From Rhynchopus sp. YZ270_cl-10 (Eukaryota; Euglenozoa; Diplonemea; Diplonemida; Diplonemidae), in contig OZ037861.1 of assembly GCA_964035575.1 (NCBI GenBank), positions 186,001-250,000 of the forward strand: 64,000 bases of DNA, in the 5' to 3' direction. The stretch's first letter is position 1; each line of letters starts with the position of its first letter. The notes under the pieces were generated by a model. That model worked only from the letters and a program-made list of their open reading frames with translations. It was not told the origin of the DNA and did no database searches. The translations under genes were made by a program, and so were the position numbers. Positions 42,506 through 54,492 of the stretch are shown here, in pieces.

Positions 42506-44428
42506 ATGGAGACGGGTGAACGTCATACCTGTGTTGGGGATGTGTCGTTGTGCTTTAGTGACGTAGGTGCCCTGGTTAGTCCTGTTCTGTCATCATCTGG
42601 TGTGCAGCCACCGAGTGTGGATGGAGATGCGGGGGAGACGTTTGAGTTTCACACACCACTGACCGGGAACACGCCGGTCCCTTCCCCGACACACCAGCAC
42701 AGCAACCATACGAACCCTCTCGCACAGCTGCATGCCGTAAACACTACGGGTGTGCCCGCAGTGTTGTCACCAATCCAGGCGTCGATGGGCTTGAGCATGT
42801 CTGCTGCAACGTCTGCTTCTGTGGACGCCAGCGCCACAGAGGCGTCGTTAATGTCACCCGAGGCCTTCTGCGCACCAGCACCACGACGGGTTACGTTTGG
42901 TGCTGAGGACGATGTACGGCTTATGTCGATCTGCACCGAACGGAGTGACAGTTTTGTGCAGGGACAGGGTGTGGCAGCGGCAGCGGCACCGGGACCACCA
43001 GGAAACGATGAAACCCGCCTGGTGCGTGCCTCGCAGCTCAATATGGAGTTCCTGCGGCAGCGCTGTGGGCAACATGGTCTTGCTTATGGCAGAGATGCCA
43101 TGCGGCGCATGCTCCTCGGGACGAACCCTGCCTCCTTCGTGCGTGCACGCACCGCTGTCCTCTTCGACGCGCACAACAGCGCAGCGCACACCACAGCAAC
43201 CGACCCCACCGCGGACGTGCTCTCCCAGGTCTACGACGAATGCTACCTCTCCTGCTCCTCCGCCTCCTCCGAGGACGCGGACGACGCTGCGTCGGACGAC
43301 ATCTTCACAGACGACAAACGACGGAAGCAGACAGACGTAACACCACGCTCCGAACTCTGCGGGGTCCGTCTCGGTTTGCTACAAGGTGTCTGGGAGACTG
43401 CACGGGGACAACCGCTGACGGTGGTGGGCGATGTGGTGCACTTCTGGTCAACCGATGCAGCAGTGTTCTTGGACACTACGGCATGCACTGTACGTGATCG
43501 CACCGCAGCACGCATCGCGTCACGCTCCCTTGGCCGCCCACAGCCAACGAACACCACCACCAACACTACCCTCAACGCACGCCACCTTGCCTCCTTGGGC
43601 ATGGACACACCGCATGCTGACGTTCTCTCCCACCTCCGTGGTGCCCCAAGCAGTCCACAGTCGCCACAAGAACGCACCAAGAAGGTCGAACCTCGTGTCC
43701 GAGCAACCGGCCTATTAGAAGAAGGCATTGTCCCCACACACAATACCGTTCCTACTCATATGCTTCCAGAGCTAGGGGTAGAGGCGCTGTCACTACAGAA
43801 GGCACAGCCGCGTTTCTTTGCAACCCTTTTCTCAATACGCTTCACAGACGGCGATGTGTGGACCCGTCCGTGGGATCCATTTGAGGTCCCCATATTGGTC
43901 ACAACGTACGCAGATTTGGCCTATCTCGCAGGGCAGTTTAAGGCCGAAGGGGTGGCACTGCCTGATGAACGTCTGTTTGGACAGCGTGCGGTGCTTGACA
44001 ACATTCACCCAACAAACCCTGCGTTGGTGGGCCTCCGTTTCGTGGAGCCTGAAGCACGGCGGGTGGCGGAGGCGCAAGGAGAAAGCACAGAGGGGACCAC
44101 ATGGTGGCCTACTGCTACCTTCGAACCTCTCACCCCACCTATGCACAGAAGGGCAAGGGGTGGCGGGACGAACCTACCTGCATCGCCTGTAGCGGAGGTG
44201 GACACAGCACAACAGGATGAAGCTCTCCTCCGTGCCATCGCACGCCCTGCAGCAACAGAAGAGGAAGAAGGTGGGGAGGAGGTAGGGAGGCAGGGGCGCC
44301 GGCACGCTGCGAAGAAGAAGAAGAAGGCACGCCGGAACACCTCGGGCCGTCAGCGTGTGGTGTTTGCTGTGGTGTGCACAGGCGTGATGGTGTTGGTGGT
44401 TGCCTTGATAGTGGCGCTACTGTTGTGA
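42506..44428 (+). CDS. Putative tail-anchored membrane protein, function unknown
   Basis: An intronless frame of 640 residues. The ATG at 42506 (METGERHTC) is the first ATG; the frame also extends upstream without one. The N-terminal ~150 residues are Ser/Thr/Ala/Pro-rich and probably disordered. A compact central part has LLQGVWETARGQPLTVVGD and VVHFW (~305-335), a pattern that may form a small beta-domain. A second structured part (~445-540) includes FFATLFSIRFTDGD and YADLAYLAGQF. After an acidic run and a basic KKKKKARR stretch comes one hydrophobic segment (~617-639, rich in Val/Ala/Leu) reaching the C-terminus, so a C-tail anchor with the bulk facing the cytosol is likely. I do not recognise the family. 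Confidence 0.75.
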   Translation: METGERHTCVGDVSLCFSDVGALVSPVLSSSGVQPPSVDGDAGETFEFHTPLTGNTPVPSPTHQHSNHTNPLAQLHAVNTTGVPAVLSPIQASMGLSMSAATSASVDASATEASLMSPEAFCAPAPRRVTFGAEDDVRLMSICTERSDSFVQGQGVAAAAAPGPPGNDETRLVRASQLNMEFLRQRCGQHGLAYGRDAMRRMLLGTNPASFVRARTAVLFDAHNSAAHTTATDPTADVLSQVYDECYLSCSSASSEDADDAASDDIFTDDKRRKQTDVTPRSELCGVRLGLLQGVWETARGQPLTVVGDVVHFWSTDAAVFLDTTACTVRDRTAARIASRSLGRPQPTNTTTNTTLNARHLASLGMDTPHADVLSHLRGAPSSPQSPQERTKKVEPRVRATGLLEEGIVPTHNTVPTHMLPELGVEALSLQKAQPRFFATLFSIRFTDGDVWTRPWDPFEVPILVTTYADLAYLAGQFKAEGVALPDERLFGQRAVLDNIHPTNPALVGLRFVEPEARRVAEAQGESTEGTTWWPTATFEPLTPPMHRRARGGGTNLPASPVAEVDTAQQDEALLRAIARPAATEEEEGGEEVGRQGRRHAAKKKKKARRNTSGRQRVVFAVVCTGVMVLVVALIVALLL

Positions 44429-44465
44429 GGAGTTCTGCAGAGGGATGGAGGGGGGAGGATAGTTA

Positions 44466-44583
44466 GTGATTGGCTGTATTGTGAAGCATTACCCATCATA
44501 ATACACAAAACACATCACAATACAGCTGTATTATGTGTACTATGTATTATGATGGGGAAAATAATCACAATACAGCCAACCAC
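44466..44583. mobile_element. Palindromic MITE, copy 1
   Basis: Ends GTGATTGGCTGTATTGTGA and TCACAATACAGCCAACCAC are inverted with one mismatch and flanked by TA on both sides (44464-44465 and 44584-44585). Internal CATCATAATACA/TGTATTATGATG is also inverted, so the 118 bp fold almost completely. TA duplication suggests Tc1/mariner-type mobilisation, tentatively. A related copy is at 57927-58013. Confidence 0.75.
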
Positions 44584-47017
44584 TAGGGATAATGGGGGGG
44601 AGCAAGGGAAAATGTGTGCGTATCTTTGAAACATAGGTTAATTCCTAGAGGGATATTTGCAGGGGGGGTTTTGTGGTGTGTTACTATCAAATTTTTTTTT
44701 TTTTTGTTATTGTTGGTATATAAAGGTGACTAAGCACAAGAGAGGCTTAGGTTCATCTTATACGCCTTTAAAATTAATTAAAACTGTTGTTGGCCGCAGG
44801 GTACTTGTGCTTTCATCCGGATGGCTGGCATCGTACGTGGGTCAGTCGGAGGTGCCTGCATTAATAACTTCACTTTAAATTGGGTGTTCCCTCTATCGTC
44901 GTTGTATGGGTAAAAGGGATGGACCTATTATTACACTAAAAAAAGAGTCGAATTGTTGGAATTTTGTTTTTCCTGTCACACCCAATTTACTTCTCACCCC
45001 CGATAAGTTATTAGCACAGCATACACCAATACTGTAATAATAGGTCAAAAAACTAAACTGTTGATAAGTCACCAAAAATTATGGTCATTTTTTCCCCCCG
45101 CTCTCCTTTTTCTGAGGGACATTTTCCGGGGCTGCACCCTTAAGGGCTATGCTGTGGATGGGGACGATGTGTTCTGCTTACTGTCCTCCGCTACGCCCGC
45201 AAAGGTGCAACCCGGAAAATTTTTCCCTGGCTTATCAGGTATTGGGGGATTTCCCCCCCTTTTTTCTGTATTAAATTTATGCGACATTTTCCAACAAAAG
45301 TGGAGCTTTGCAACTACACTATTCCAACAATTTGTCAAAAAAAGAAGAAAATAAAGAACTGCGTTTTTCTGTGTCTGTGCCAAGAAAATGCATCTAGCCT
45401 TCAAGATTGCCGAGGTCCTTAGTTTCAGTGATTCACTCAACAAATTAGTTTTTCGTTCGTTTCTCCCCCTTTCGTTCCTGAGCCATTTTCCCCCCCGTCT
45501 TCGTTACTTTTGCGATTTTTTTTCTCTTTCTTTTTTTTTGCAACTCAATTCGCATTTTGTTTTTATAGGTGGGCCGCCGCCGGTTGACGAGCGGTTGTTA
45601 CACCACCGCCACCCCCGTATACACTACGGTACCGGCAAGGACATAAGGCTTCCTTATCACACCTTTCTGTTGTAGGCCGCAGGGTACTTCTGCTTTCATC
45701 CGGATGGCTGGCATCGTACAGTGTCAGTCAGAGGTGCCTGTATCAACTCCATTTTTAGGTGACTAAACACAGAGAGGCTTAGGGTCATCTTATAAAACTT
45801 TTCTTTTGTTTCATTCACACGGTTATTATTTCAAGAACGTTTGCCGCACCTACGGTTCAGGGTGTATTAAGGCAAGCGTGCCATGGGTTTACTGTCGCCT
45901 TCATAGCAAAGCCCCTCCACGGGGTTTGTACCTTGCACCTTTCTCTGTGTTTGAGGCCCCACACAATAGGCCTAACTTTTGGATTTTTTTTCTCTCCCTC
46001 CAGACTGCATGGTTGGGTGTCCACCCCCCGGTACAGCCGGTCATTGTATGGTACACTGTTTACGAGAGGGCTTTTGTATTTCAAGTCTACTTTTTTTCGA
46101 AGCAATTCAAGTTAAAACACATATGATGCATCTGTTATTATGTCAAGACTATGTAAGTGTTCACGTGCCACCCTCTTGTCTTTCCCCCTCTATAGTGACT
46201 TCCTAGAGCACCAGAAGCTTAGCACACACTTTTTCACACCGACAAAAAATGAATGAAGCAAAATAATAATAATTGTGACTACCATCTAGTAGTCTGAAAG
46301 GTCAACATAAAATATTTTTTGGTACACGAAAAGCCTTCAAAACCTTATCTGTTCAGTCGACCCAAACTGAAAGTGAGCCATACATTCGTTCCGTACATTA
46401 TGTGATAAGAAGTTATTAAGAACCCCAGAAAAAAAAAAAAATGAAAGAATTTACTTTAGAAAAAGCTGACCTTCACATCCTTTTTTTTTGGAAAAGACAA
46501 CAAAAAAAAAACACCCACCCCCCTCTTGTCTCAGATATACCACCCAAGAAGTCTCCTTTGCCTACACCCACACCACCACCACCACCATGCAGGCGACCCA
46601 CAGAGGGTGGGAACCCCTATAGAACAAAAACCTCCCCAGGGGGCAACAGTATTGGAGTGTGCCATTTTGCTAAAATGGTATTTCAATGATGGCATAGGTG
46701 AGGTGACGACACCTCTCCCTTTTTTTTGCCAAGTTGTGTATGTGTGCACGTTTAGGAAAAGGCAACTTCCTCTTTTTAGCCCAACCGACTCCATTTTTCT
46801 TGGAGCTTCCAAGGACCGTGATGGAATGGTAAAAAGGGTTTCAGAAAAGCTCATTCATTGAAGAAGTCTCCTTTACCTACACCCACACCACCACCACTAC
46901 CATACAGGCGACCCACAAGAGGGTGGGAACCCCTATAGAAGAAAAACCTCTCTCCCCCTCTTTCTCTTTCTCTCTCTCTCCCCTCTACCCCATCCCCCCA
47001 TATCCCCCTGATTTATT
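44584..47017. repeat. Intergenic region with dispersed short repeats
   Basis: Holds repeat family R (44728-44872 and 45676-45882): GTGACTAAGCAC...GAGGCTTAGG, CATCCGGATGGCTGGCATCG with GGTGCCTGCATTAATAAC, and CACACGGTTATTATTTC with CCGCACCTACGGTTCAGGG. It also holds a ~92-bp direct repeat (46546-46637 and 46861-46952: AAGAAGTCTCCTTTGCCTAC, CAGGCGACCCACAGAGGG). 45580-45675 (after TTTTTATAG) encodes a possible short proline-rich exon, too weak to call. 46955-47017 is a long pyrimidine tract before the FYVE gene start. Confidence 0.6.
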
Positions 47018-50000
47018 ATGGCGTTCAAAAATATGAGGAATCTGTTTACCTATGGTGGGACGTCGCCTGATAAGCTGGTGAAGAAGCTTGTTGATGGGTG
47101 CGACGCTGGAGCGACCTGGGACGATGTAGTAGGGGAAGTGGCGTTAAATGTGGGTCCTTTGTCCGGGCAGCATTTGAGGGGGATGGAGGCACATAAGGAC
47201 ACCTTGGTGCTGTTTACGAGGGAGTTTCGGGTTCATCGGATTGTGATGTCAGAGAGCATGGTGCTGCGTAGCGTGCACCTCTTTGTCCCCCCACCTCCGG
47301 ACCTTCCGAGCAGAACGCTGTCAACCATATGCCTGGATCAGGTAGATTTAACCGACCACACCCTTGCATTGGTTGTTCCATATCTCGCAAAGTTGCGGAA
47401 CCTTCGAAAACTCTCGCTGTGCACCAATGGGTTAACCCTATTAGAACCCCTTTCTCCCCTTCTGCTTGGTGAAGGAGAGGATTTTCCTGCAGTTTTGGAA
47501 ACTCTTTTGCTGTCAGGAAATGCGTTTGGAAAGCATGGGGGAAGTGATGTGCCATCGTTTTTTGAGTGTTTTAGGCAGAATGGTGCGTTAACGACGTTAG
47601 ATTTGGCAGGAAATGATGTTCCATTGGAAGCATTGCAGACGTTGAGTGGGATTCTATTTGAAGAAAACGATGTGTTGCGTACGGTAGTATTAAAAAACAA
47701 CCCTCAAATTCCTAAAGAGGATGCCGAAGCGATTCAATTACAGGCAGAGAAAAATGAGGAAATGCTGGCAGAAAGGGTTCGGCGGGAAGCGGCGACAGGA
47801 GCACCAACACCACGCACCGCAGAGCCTGTTGCGGTTTCTTCTGTTACAGAGTCTGACAGCAGTAAAATCAGTCGCCTAACTGAAGAAGTAACACAACTCC
47901 GCAAATTGGTTGCAGCGGAGACAGTACAAAACCGACAGCTTGAAGAAGATATTGCCGTTTCAACCGAAACCTTTATGGCAAAAATTGCGACCATCACCGC
48001 AAAAAGCGAAGCCCAAATTGACGCCCTCCGTAAATACGGTCAAACCCAAGCGACACATGGCTCCTTTAACACTCCTTTATCCTCTCAAGCGCAGCCACCG
48101 CTTTCTGATTCATTTTCTCCGTATACTTTGGGGACGACGCCTAATCTCAGTCAAAATTCGCATCCAGATGACAGAGGGCATTCTCCGTCTCATTCAGATG
48201 ATGGGTTTCCGGAGCCTGCGGGGGGTGAGTTGGGGGATATTGTGGAGAAGAAGAGAAAAGCTAAGAAACCGAAGGCAAAGCGGAAGGACCCAAACCAGGA
48301 GTTAGAAGAGAAGGAAAGAGAAGCAAAGGTGGCTGCCTTGGAGACGGAGCTGGAGGAGGTGAAGACGGCCTCAGAGATTCTTTCCGCAGAGGCGAAGGCC
48401 GCGAACGAACGCATTCAGTCTACCGAAGAAGAAGTAGCAGGGTTAAAGGAGGATTTGATCCTCGCAGCCTCAGAGAGGGTAGGAGTAGATGAGAACGCTG
48501 CTCTGGTGTCAGCAGAGCTGGCTACCTTAAAGGCTTCGCATGCTGTATTACAAAATGCCCACGATTCTGCCTCAGAAGCCACCACCACAGCGCAGAAAAC
48601 TGTCCAAGAATTAACCGCAAAGCTCTCTGCAGCGGGAGTTCTCCAAGGGGCTGCAGAAGAACGTTGTACTAATCTTTCTCGTACGGCGGAACAGCTTCGT
48701 ACTGAGGCTGCATCGACCGCGCTTTCTTTGGAAACCATGACTGCAGAAAAAACAAAACAAACCGAGATAATCGCTTCATTAAAGCAAACGATGCATGAAT
48801 CTGCTACTGCCACAAAGTACAACCAGGATGAGGTGAACACTCTGAGGGAGGCGAAGGAGAAGAACGAGAAGGAGGTTGCTAGGTTGTCGGTTTTGCTTGC
48901 AACACTTCAACAGACGAGCAGCGTGCAGGAGGACTCTGGCAAGGTAGAGGTAGGCCGGTTGGTAGAACACAACACCACACTACAAAATAAAATCGATGAA
49001 TTAGAAACCACCCTTCGCCTCCAAACCACCACCGCCAGCACCTCCGCTGCAGACGCAGACGCTCGCTTCGAAGCGAAAACTGAACTTCTTACTCAAACCG
49101 TCTCCGACGTTACCACACAAAACGGGATTCTCCAAGCAGAAGCCTCTGTTCTCAGAGAACAAGCTGAAACACATCGATCCGAAATGCAAACTCTTCGCTC
49201 AGAGCTGGCGACCGTAAACACTTCACTATCACCACTACAAGCAGAGGTGGAATCGCTTAAGACAGAAACCGTTGAATTAAAGGAACAAAAAGCGTCCTTA
49301 GAAACCGTTTCCAAAGACGCTGCAGCTGCCACCCAGGAGATAGCAAAGCTTGCGACGGAGTTGGAGGCGAAGACTACAGAGCTGGCGGAGGTGGCAGAGA
49401 AGCTTGTGGAGGTAGAGGCGGTGTGCTCTGGGCATGGGCAGGTGGTGGAGAGGTTGACCAAAGAGAAGGAAGAGCTCGAAGCGGCAGTGGCACAGCACCT
49501 AGAGCACATAGCAGCGTTGGAAGGTGCAGGGGTCGATGCGGAAGAAGAGAGGGCCAGGCTTGTGAAGCATGTGGACGAATTGCATGAAGGGGTCAAAAAG
49601 CGTGACGTAGAGTTAGAGGGTGTTAAGGTATGGGGAAAATCGGAGGGGTGTGTGGGGGTGGGTGTGGGGGTGTGGGAGCGTGGGGGGGTTGCAAACGATA
49701 AATTCTGGGGTTGGGGAGGAAAAAGAGGGGAGATTTGTTTTGCTGGTTTCCCCATAGAAATGCGGTTTTTATTTTTAAAATTTCACCGTGATGTATGTTC
49801 TTTTCATCCGGATGGCTGGCATCGTACAGTGTGGTCAGTCGGAGGGTGCCTGCATTAATAACTACTATTTTTGTTTCATTCACACGGTTATTATTTCACA
49901 ACGTTTGCCGCACCTACGGTTCAGGGTGTATTAAGGAAGCGTGCATCAATAACTATTGCTTCTATTTTTTTTCTAATCTACAGGAACTGCACGAAAAGGA

Positions 50001-51868
50001 GATCAAGTCTGCACAGGCTGCTCACGAAGGCGTGCTGGCACAACAGGAAGGTGCCAGTGCAGAGGTCTTGGAAGAGTTGAAGGCTTCGACGGATGCAGCC
50101 ATCAAGGTCTTAGAGGCCTCGGTGGAGGAGGTGTGTTTTCCGCATAACCCCTTCTCACCCACAATTGTCAACCCACATACAAAGGCCTCGGCCACAGTAC
50201 ACTGATAAGTCACCTTCCTGAGAAGAAGACGTCTTTTGGATGATTCCATTTTTTGTGCTCGATTATAAAAAAAAAAACAAAAAAAACTATAGTGGAGTTC
50301 ATCCTCGGGTGTCTACACTAATACGACCAAGTTTTCAAAAACGAAAAAATTGCAACATTCCCCAGTACTTGAACCTACCCGCATACACATACACACAGCT
50401 CACCACCGAGAAAGATGTCTTGGAAATGCAGAAGGCAAAAGCCGCACGGGAGAGCCAAGCCAAGGTACAGCAGCCTCTCCCCTCCCTATCACCCTTTTGG
50501 CAACGAAAACAAATATCCCCCCTTTTTTTTATGTCACATATCATAAATTGGCCGTACAACGATAGTGTTGCGTTACACCTTTCCCTCTGTACATCGATGC
50601 CCGATGCCCGATGCCCGATGCTCGATGTACCCACACAACACTACCACTTATGGGTCATGTTGCACTCTTAGGACGTACCCACATTTGTTTGAGATGTGCG
50701 TGCACAAGAGGCACGTTCATGTTGCAAGTGTTTCCTCTGTTGCTTTGAAACACTGCACCACCACACACTCTAGCCCCTCCCCGTACGGTACCTTACGCAC
50801 TACGATGTCAACGGTGTCAATTGAAAAACAGATTACTTCCTCGTTTTCTTCCCCCTTTTTGCTTTTGTTTGATTTCTTTTGAACTCTAAGAGTACGATCA
50901 TAAACCACACAACACCACCGCAGATCGAGAAGCTGGACCGCCTCTCTAAAGACACTGCAGCGAAGCTCACAGAGGCACGTGCCCAGGGGAAGGAGACCTC
51001 AGAGCACCTCGAGCAGGTATGTGTCACAATTTGCGGCAACACTGCGCACAACGCTCATATTCCATGACGGTGAAGTAAATAGCTTGACTTTGTGGTTTTT
51101 CACCGGTGGTCTTTACAAACGGTGAATCCGTTTTATTAGGCCAAAAATGGAACATTACGTTTCCCTCAACATACGGTATTCCCTTGGCTTGGTTGGGTCC
51201 CAGCACATTGTAGTGGAGAGAAAGGGAAGTAAACATTATGGGTTTTAAAATAAAGCATGTGGTAGGTGGTCTTTCTCCAATAATTTTCTCATCACCCTAT
51301 TCACAACTTAGCCCGCTTTTTATACCACCTCCACCCCCTCATCTCCACCCCCCACCCCTCACCCACCTCCCCTCAGGCACAAGAACAAATCGAACGCTAC
51401 AAACGCTCTGAAGAGCAGAGTGCCGAAGAGCTAGACGAGCTGCGCGCAGCCCGCCTGCGTCGTGACGAGGAGATCACCCAGCTGACAGCGAACCTGCTAG
51501 CACAGGACCTGCGCCACAAGGAGAAGAGCGACCTCGCCGCACAGGAGCTTGAGGCCATGCAGGGCCGCATGAACACAGAGGACGCAATGCGGCGGGCAGA
51601 GCTGCAGGAGAAGATGTTCGAGGACGACATCGGCAACCTCTCGGACGAGTCTGGCGACGACCCGCCTGAGGAGGGCTACTCCCGCGACAACTGGGTCTCC
51701 AGCAAGGGTGTGCGTGCCTGCCTCCGTTGCGAAAACAAATTCAACTTCAGGAACAGAAAGCACCACTGCCGCCGCTGTGGTCAGGTCTTCTGTGGCAAAT
51801 GCTGCTCGGTCTCCCCTCTCACAGACAACAAAAGGGTGTGCATCGAATGCAACCAAACAAGAAAGTAG
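47018..51868 (+). CDS. LRR / coiled-coil / FYVE-finger protein, five exons
   Basis: Exons are 47018-49627, 49984-50130, 50399-50464, 50924-51016 and 51377-51868. Every junction is phase 0 with GT...AG, giving 1,135 residues. Residues ~95-230 hold leucine-rich repeats ([37 protein letters not shown]). From ~270 to ~1,050 there is an almost continuous coiled coil with a proline/Ser break (~345-400) and a basic [14 protein letters not shown] stretch (~413-426). The C-terminus is a FYVE zinc finger with [13 protein letters not shown] and eight cysteines (CLRC, HCRRC, CGKCC, CIEC); the usual WxxD start is WVSS. FYVE fingers bind phosphatidylinositol-3-phosphate on endosomes, and long coiled coils with a C-terminal FYVE are found in tethers such as EEA1, so an endosomal scaffold role is inferred. 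The N-terminal LRR is atypical. Introns are 268-459 bp. Confidence 0.9.
49628..49983 (+). repeat. FYVE gene intron 1, made largely of repeat family R
   Basis: About half of this 356-bp intron (49788-49947) matches repeats found elsewhere: CATCCGGATGGCTGGCATCG with CCTGCATTAATAACTACT, then CACACGGTTATTATTTC and CCGCACCTACGGTTCAGGG. The last part has GCATCAATAACTATTGC, a plausible branch-site sequence, and a TTTTTTTTCTAATCTACAG acceptor. The repeat therefore contributes candidate splicing signals to the intron. Confidence 0.7.
50301..50340 (+). repeat. Dispersed repeat T in FYVE intron 2
   Basis: ATCCTCGGGTGTCTACACTA, then ATACGACCAAGTTTTCAAAA. A near-identical copy lies in the intergenic region at 59938-59977. 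Confidence 0.8.
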
Positions 51869-54492
51869 GAAGATAACATTCTTAAGGATAGGAAACAAGA
51901 GAACGGTTTCTATTTTGCTCTTCTTTTAAAAGGACCCTACGAAAGCAGTCTGCCATCTACTGACAGTAGTATACAATCAAACAGAATAGGGCAAAGCGCA
52001 CTCCTTCCTCCTATTTTGCTCTCTTTTTTTAAAGGATCCATGTGAATCCATATGAAGAAAAAAAACACCCCCCGTGGCTGCTTCTCTCGTGATAGACTGA
52101 TAGTAGTCGAAAAAAAAATCAAATAATATTTTGCCCAATATATGCAATTGACAGAGAGGTGAGGATGTGTGGAAAAGCAGCTAGGAATAGAGCCGAAGAG
52201 AGCAGAACGTTTGCCCACGGTGTGCGATGTGTGTGTGTGGTTTGATATGAGGTAATGGGTATTTCCTGTGTGGGATATTCACTCACGGTGTGTGTGTGTG
52301 TAATTTGAAAAAAATGATTTTTTGAGTATTTCCACTTTCAACTTTCTGTGGGAAAAAAAAGCGAAAGAGATACCCCCAACAAAATAATTTCAGGAATGGC
52401 CCATTGGGGGAAAAAAATGTTCTGAACCTGCACAACGTTTTTCTCTGTTTCTATTCGTTTAGTCTGACATACGGGGGTTTGGGCTTAGTTTTCTTATTAG
52501 GTACACTGTCATGAGAGGACATTTGTATTTCACGTCAGCTTTCTTTTTTTTTTTTTTTTATTGGAGGTCCCTCTACCTATGCTATCAATTTATTGAATGC
52601 ATATGTTGAAATGCTTTTATTAGAGGTTTACTTCATCTTTCAAAAAATTTTTTTGTACCTCTTTCGTTATCCTCTACCTCCCTATCGAGTTTTTCTCTTT
52701 TTTTTTCTCTCTTTTTTTTTGTTACTTCTGTGTGGGTAAACAACTTATACCCTTCTTTTAATGTCAGAAATCTTTGCCATTCAAACCATGTTTTCAAAAA
52801 AAAGAAGGAAAAAAAAATGCCATCCACGTCAGGGAAGTTCCTAAGTGGGACCGAGAACATGAAATTCTGGATTTTAGTTTTTTTTTCCTTTTTTTTTTTT
52901 TCCTTTTTTCCTTAGGGGGCTTTGTTGTGGTTTCTGGTGGGTGTCACTGTAGGTGACACACCACCAGTGTGGTGAAATGGTCCAAACTCTCAAAAGCAAG
53001 AGTTTTCAGGGGGCAAGAAAAAAAAAATTGACAACAAAATCCTGCACCGTCCAGGGCTGTACCCCCAATTTATTTTTGCCTGCGGCGCCATTTTTCATTT
53101 TTTGCTCTGCAAAAAAGTGTTCGTCGGAGGCTAGATTTTTACACCGTACCCAAAATTTTTTGCCTGCGGCGCCATTTATATTATTTTCTGCTCCGCAAAC
53201 AGAGAAGTGTAAACGCCTCACCGTTCATCGGCGGAAGCACTGGTTCCACGGGTTATCGAACCCCAGAGAGCACTTCATTGGCATGCACACGGTTACCACT
53301 AGGGAGCGTGTATGCAGGTACAAAATCACTGCCCCATCCAAATAATATTCCCAACGTCTTCGGGGATCCCCTTGCATTTTGCAGCCAAAAATGCAACTAG
53401 GCCAAAGCTGCAAAAAGTTCCGCGCGCGTGAAGCGCGCCCGGGTTTGGGACCCCTTTTTGAATTTCGAGGGGCGGTTAAAGTGGGCCCAGAATCACAGTT
53501 CTGACACTCATTTAGCATTGTGAGCAACTCACTAGTGGTCGTAACCAAAATTTGTATCAATCAAGAACTTGTCCATTTTCTCGAAATGACCCCACTACAG
53601 TGAGGGTAGAGCTCGGAAAGCCTGAAAAAGGGCAAAAAAACCCCACCCAAAAAAGGAAAAAAACGGGAACATAAATCCAGAATTTTGCTGTTTTTTCCGA
53701 GAACAAGGAACAACCCTGATCCACGTTACCCACGTTGGTATGTGCACGTTCTCACGAGGTATACGTATGGTATGCCTCTCTCTTCCCCTCTCCCCCCTCC
53801 CTCTTGTTTCAAATTTGTGAATTCGCTGTCGTTGGAGGGGAAGCAGTCCAGCAATGGGGTAGTGTGTTTTCTCTCTTTGGAAGTTATTGTTGTTTTTTTT
53901 CTTTTCCAAATAATTTCTGTTTGACAATAAAGAAAAAAAAAGACTTCCAAACTGTTCTAAGCCCCCCTGTCGTGTTTCAAAAAAAAAAGTGGATTTTTTT
54001 TCTTTTAAACTTGATTCTAGACGAATTCTCGGACTCTGCCACCTCCTACTGCAAAAGCGTACTCCTTCTATTTGCTCTTTTAAGGATCCTGTGAAGAAAA
54101 ACCGTGGCTATTATCTAGTGATAGTAGTCTATAATCAAACAAAAATTTTAACCTTGATACTAGACGAACCTACTCTTTCACAATGCAGAGGCAGTGTGTG
54201 GCTTCGCGTCTTTGGCCTGTTGCCTATTGAGGCTAGCGGGGGACATGGTCCCGGTAGGTGTCTTGGTAAGGTTAGTATCTTAGTGGTGGGGCAGAATAGC
54301 TTCACAACCAGTCACATCGTGTGGGGCACGTGCTCAGACTCATGTGCAATGTTCCGGATGATAGGGATAACCCACACCTGTTCTCAAAATCACTCACATC
54401 CCAACTCACACCCAACATCACACACACACAGCTACTGATTCATCAAAACAAACTGGAAATAAAACAAAACAAAAAAAAAAAGCAACAAACAT
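51869..54492. other. Intergenic region with diverged dispersed repeats; no gene seen
   Basis: 51930-52100 and 54000-54165 share AAAGCGTACTCCTTC, TTTTAAGGATCC and the TAGTGATAGTAGTCT / AATCAAACAAAA motif that also occurs at 57145-57195. 52500-52550 resembles 46045-46100 (GTACACTG, GAGAGG, TTTGTATTTCA). 53075-53190 has two tandem TTTTGCCTGCGGCGCCATTT units. 53562-53601 resembles the inverse of part of the hAT-like element (41503-41542, GTCCGTTTCGTCAAATTGAC), so a decayed relative may lie here. No convincing open frame. Confidence 0.55.

Noticed and set aside
53225-53345. tRNA-like GGTTATCGAACCCC stretch
   Set aside because: No cloverleaf can be laid out around it and no matching A-box or anticodon arm is present.
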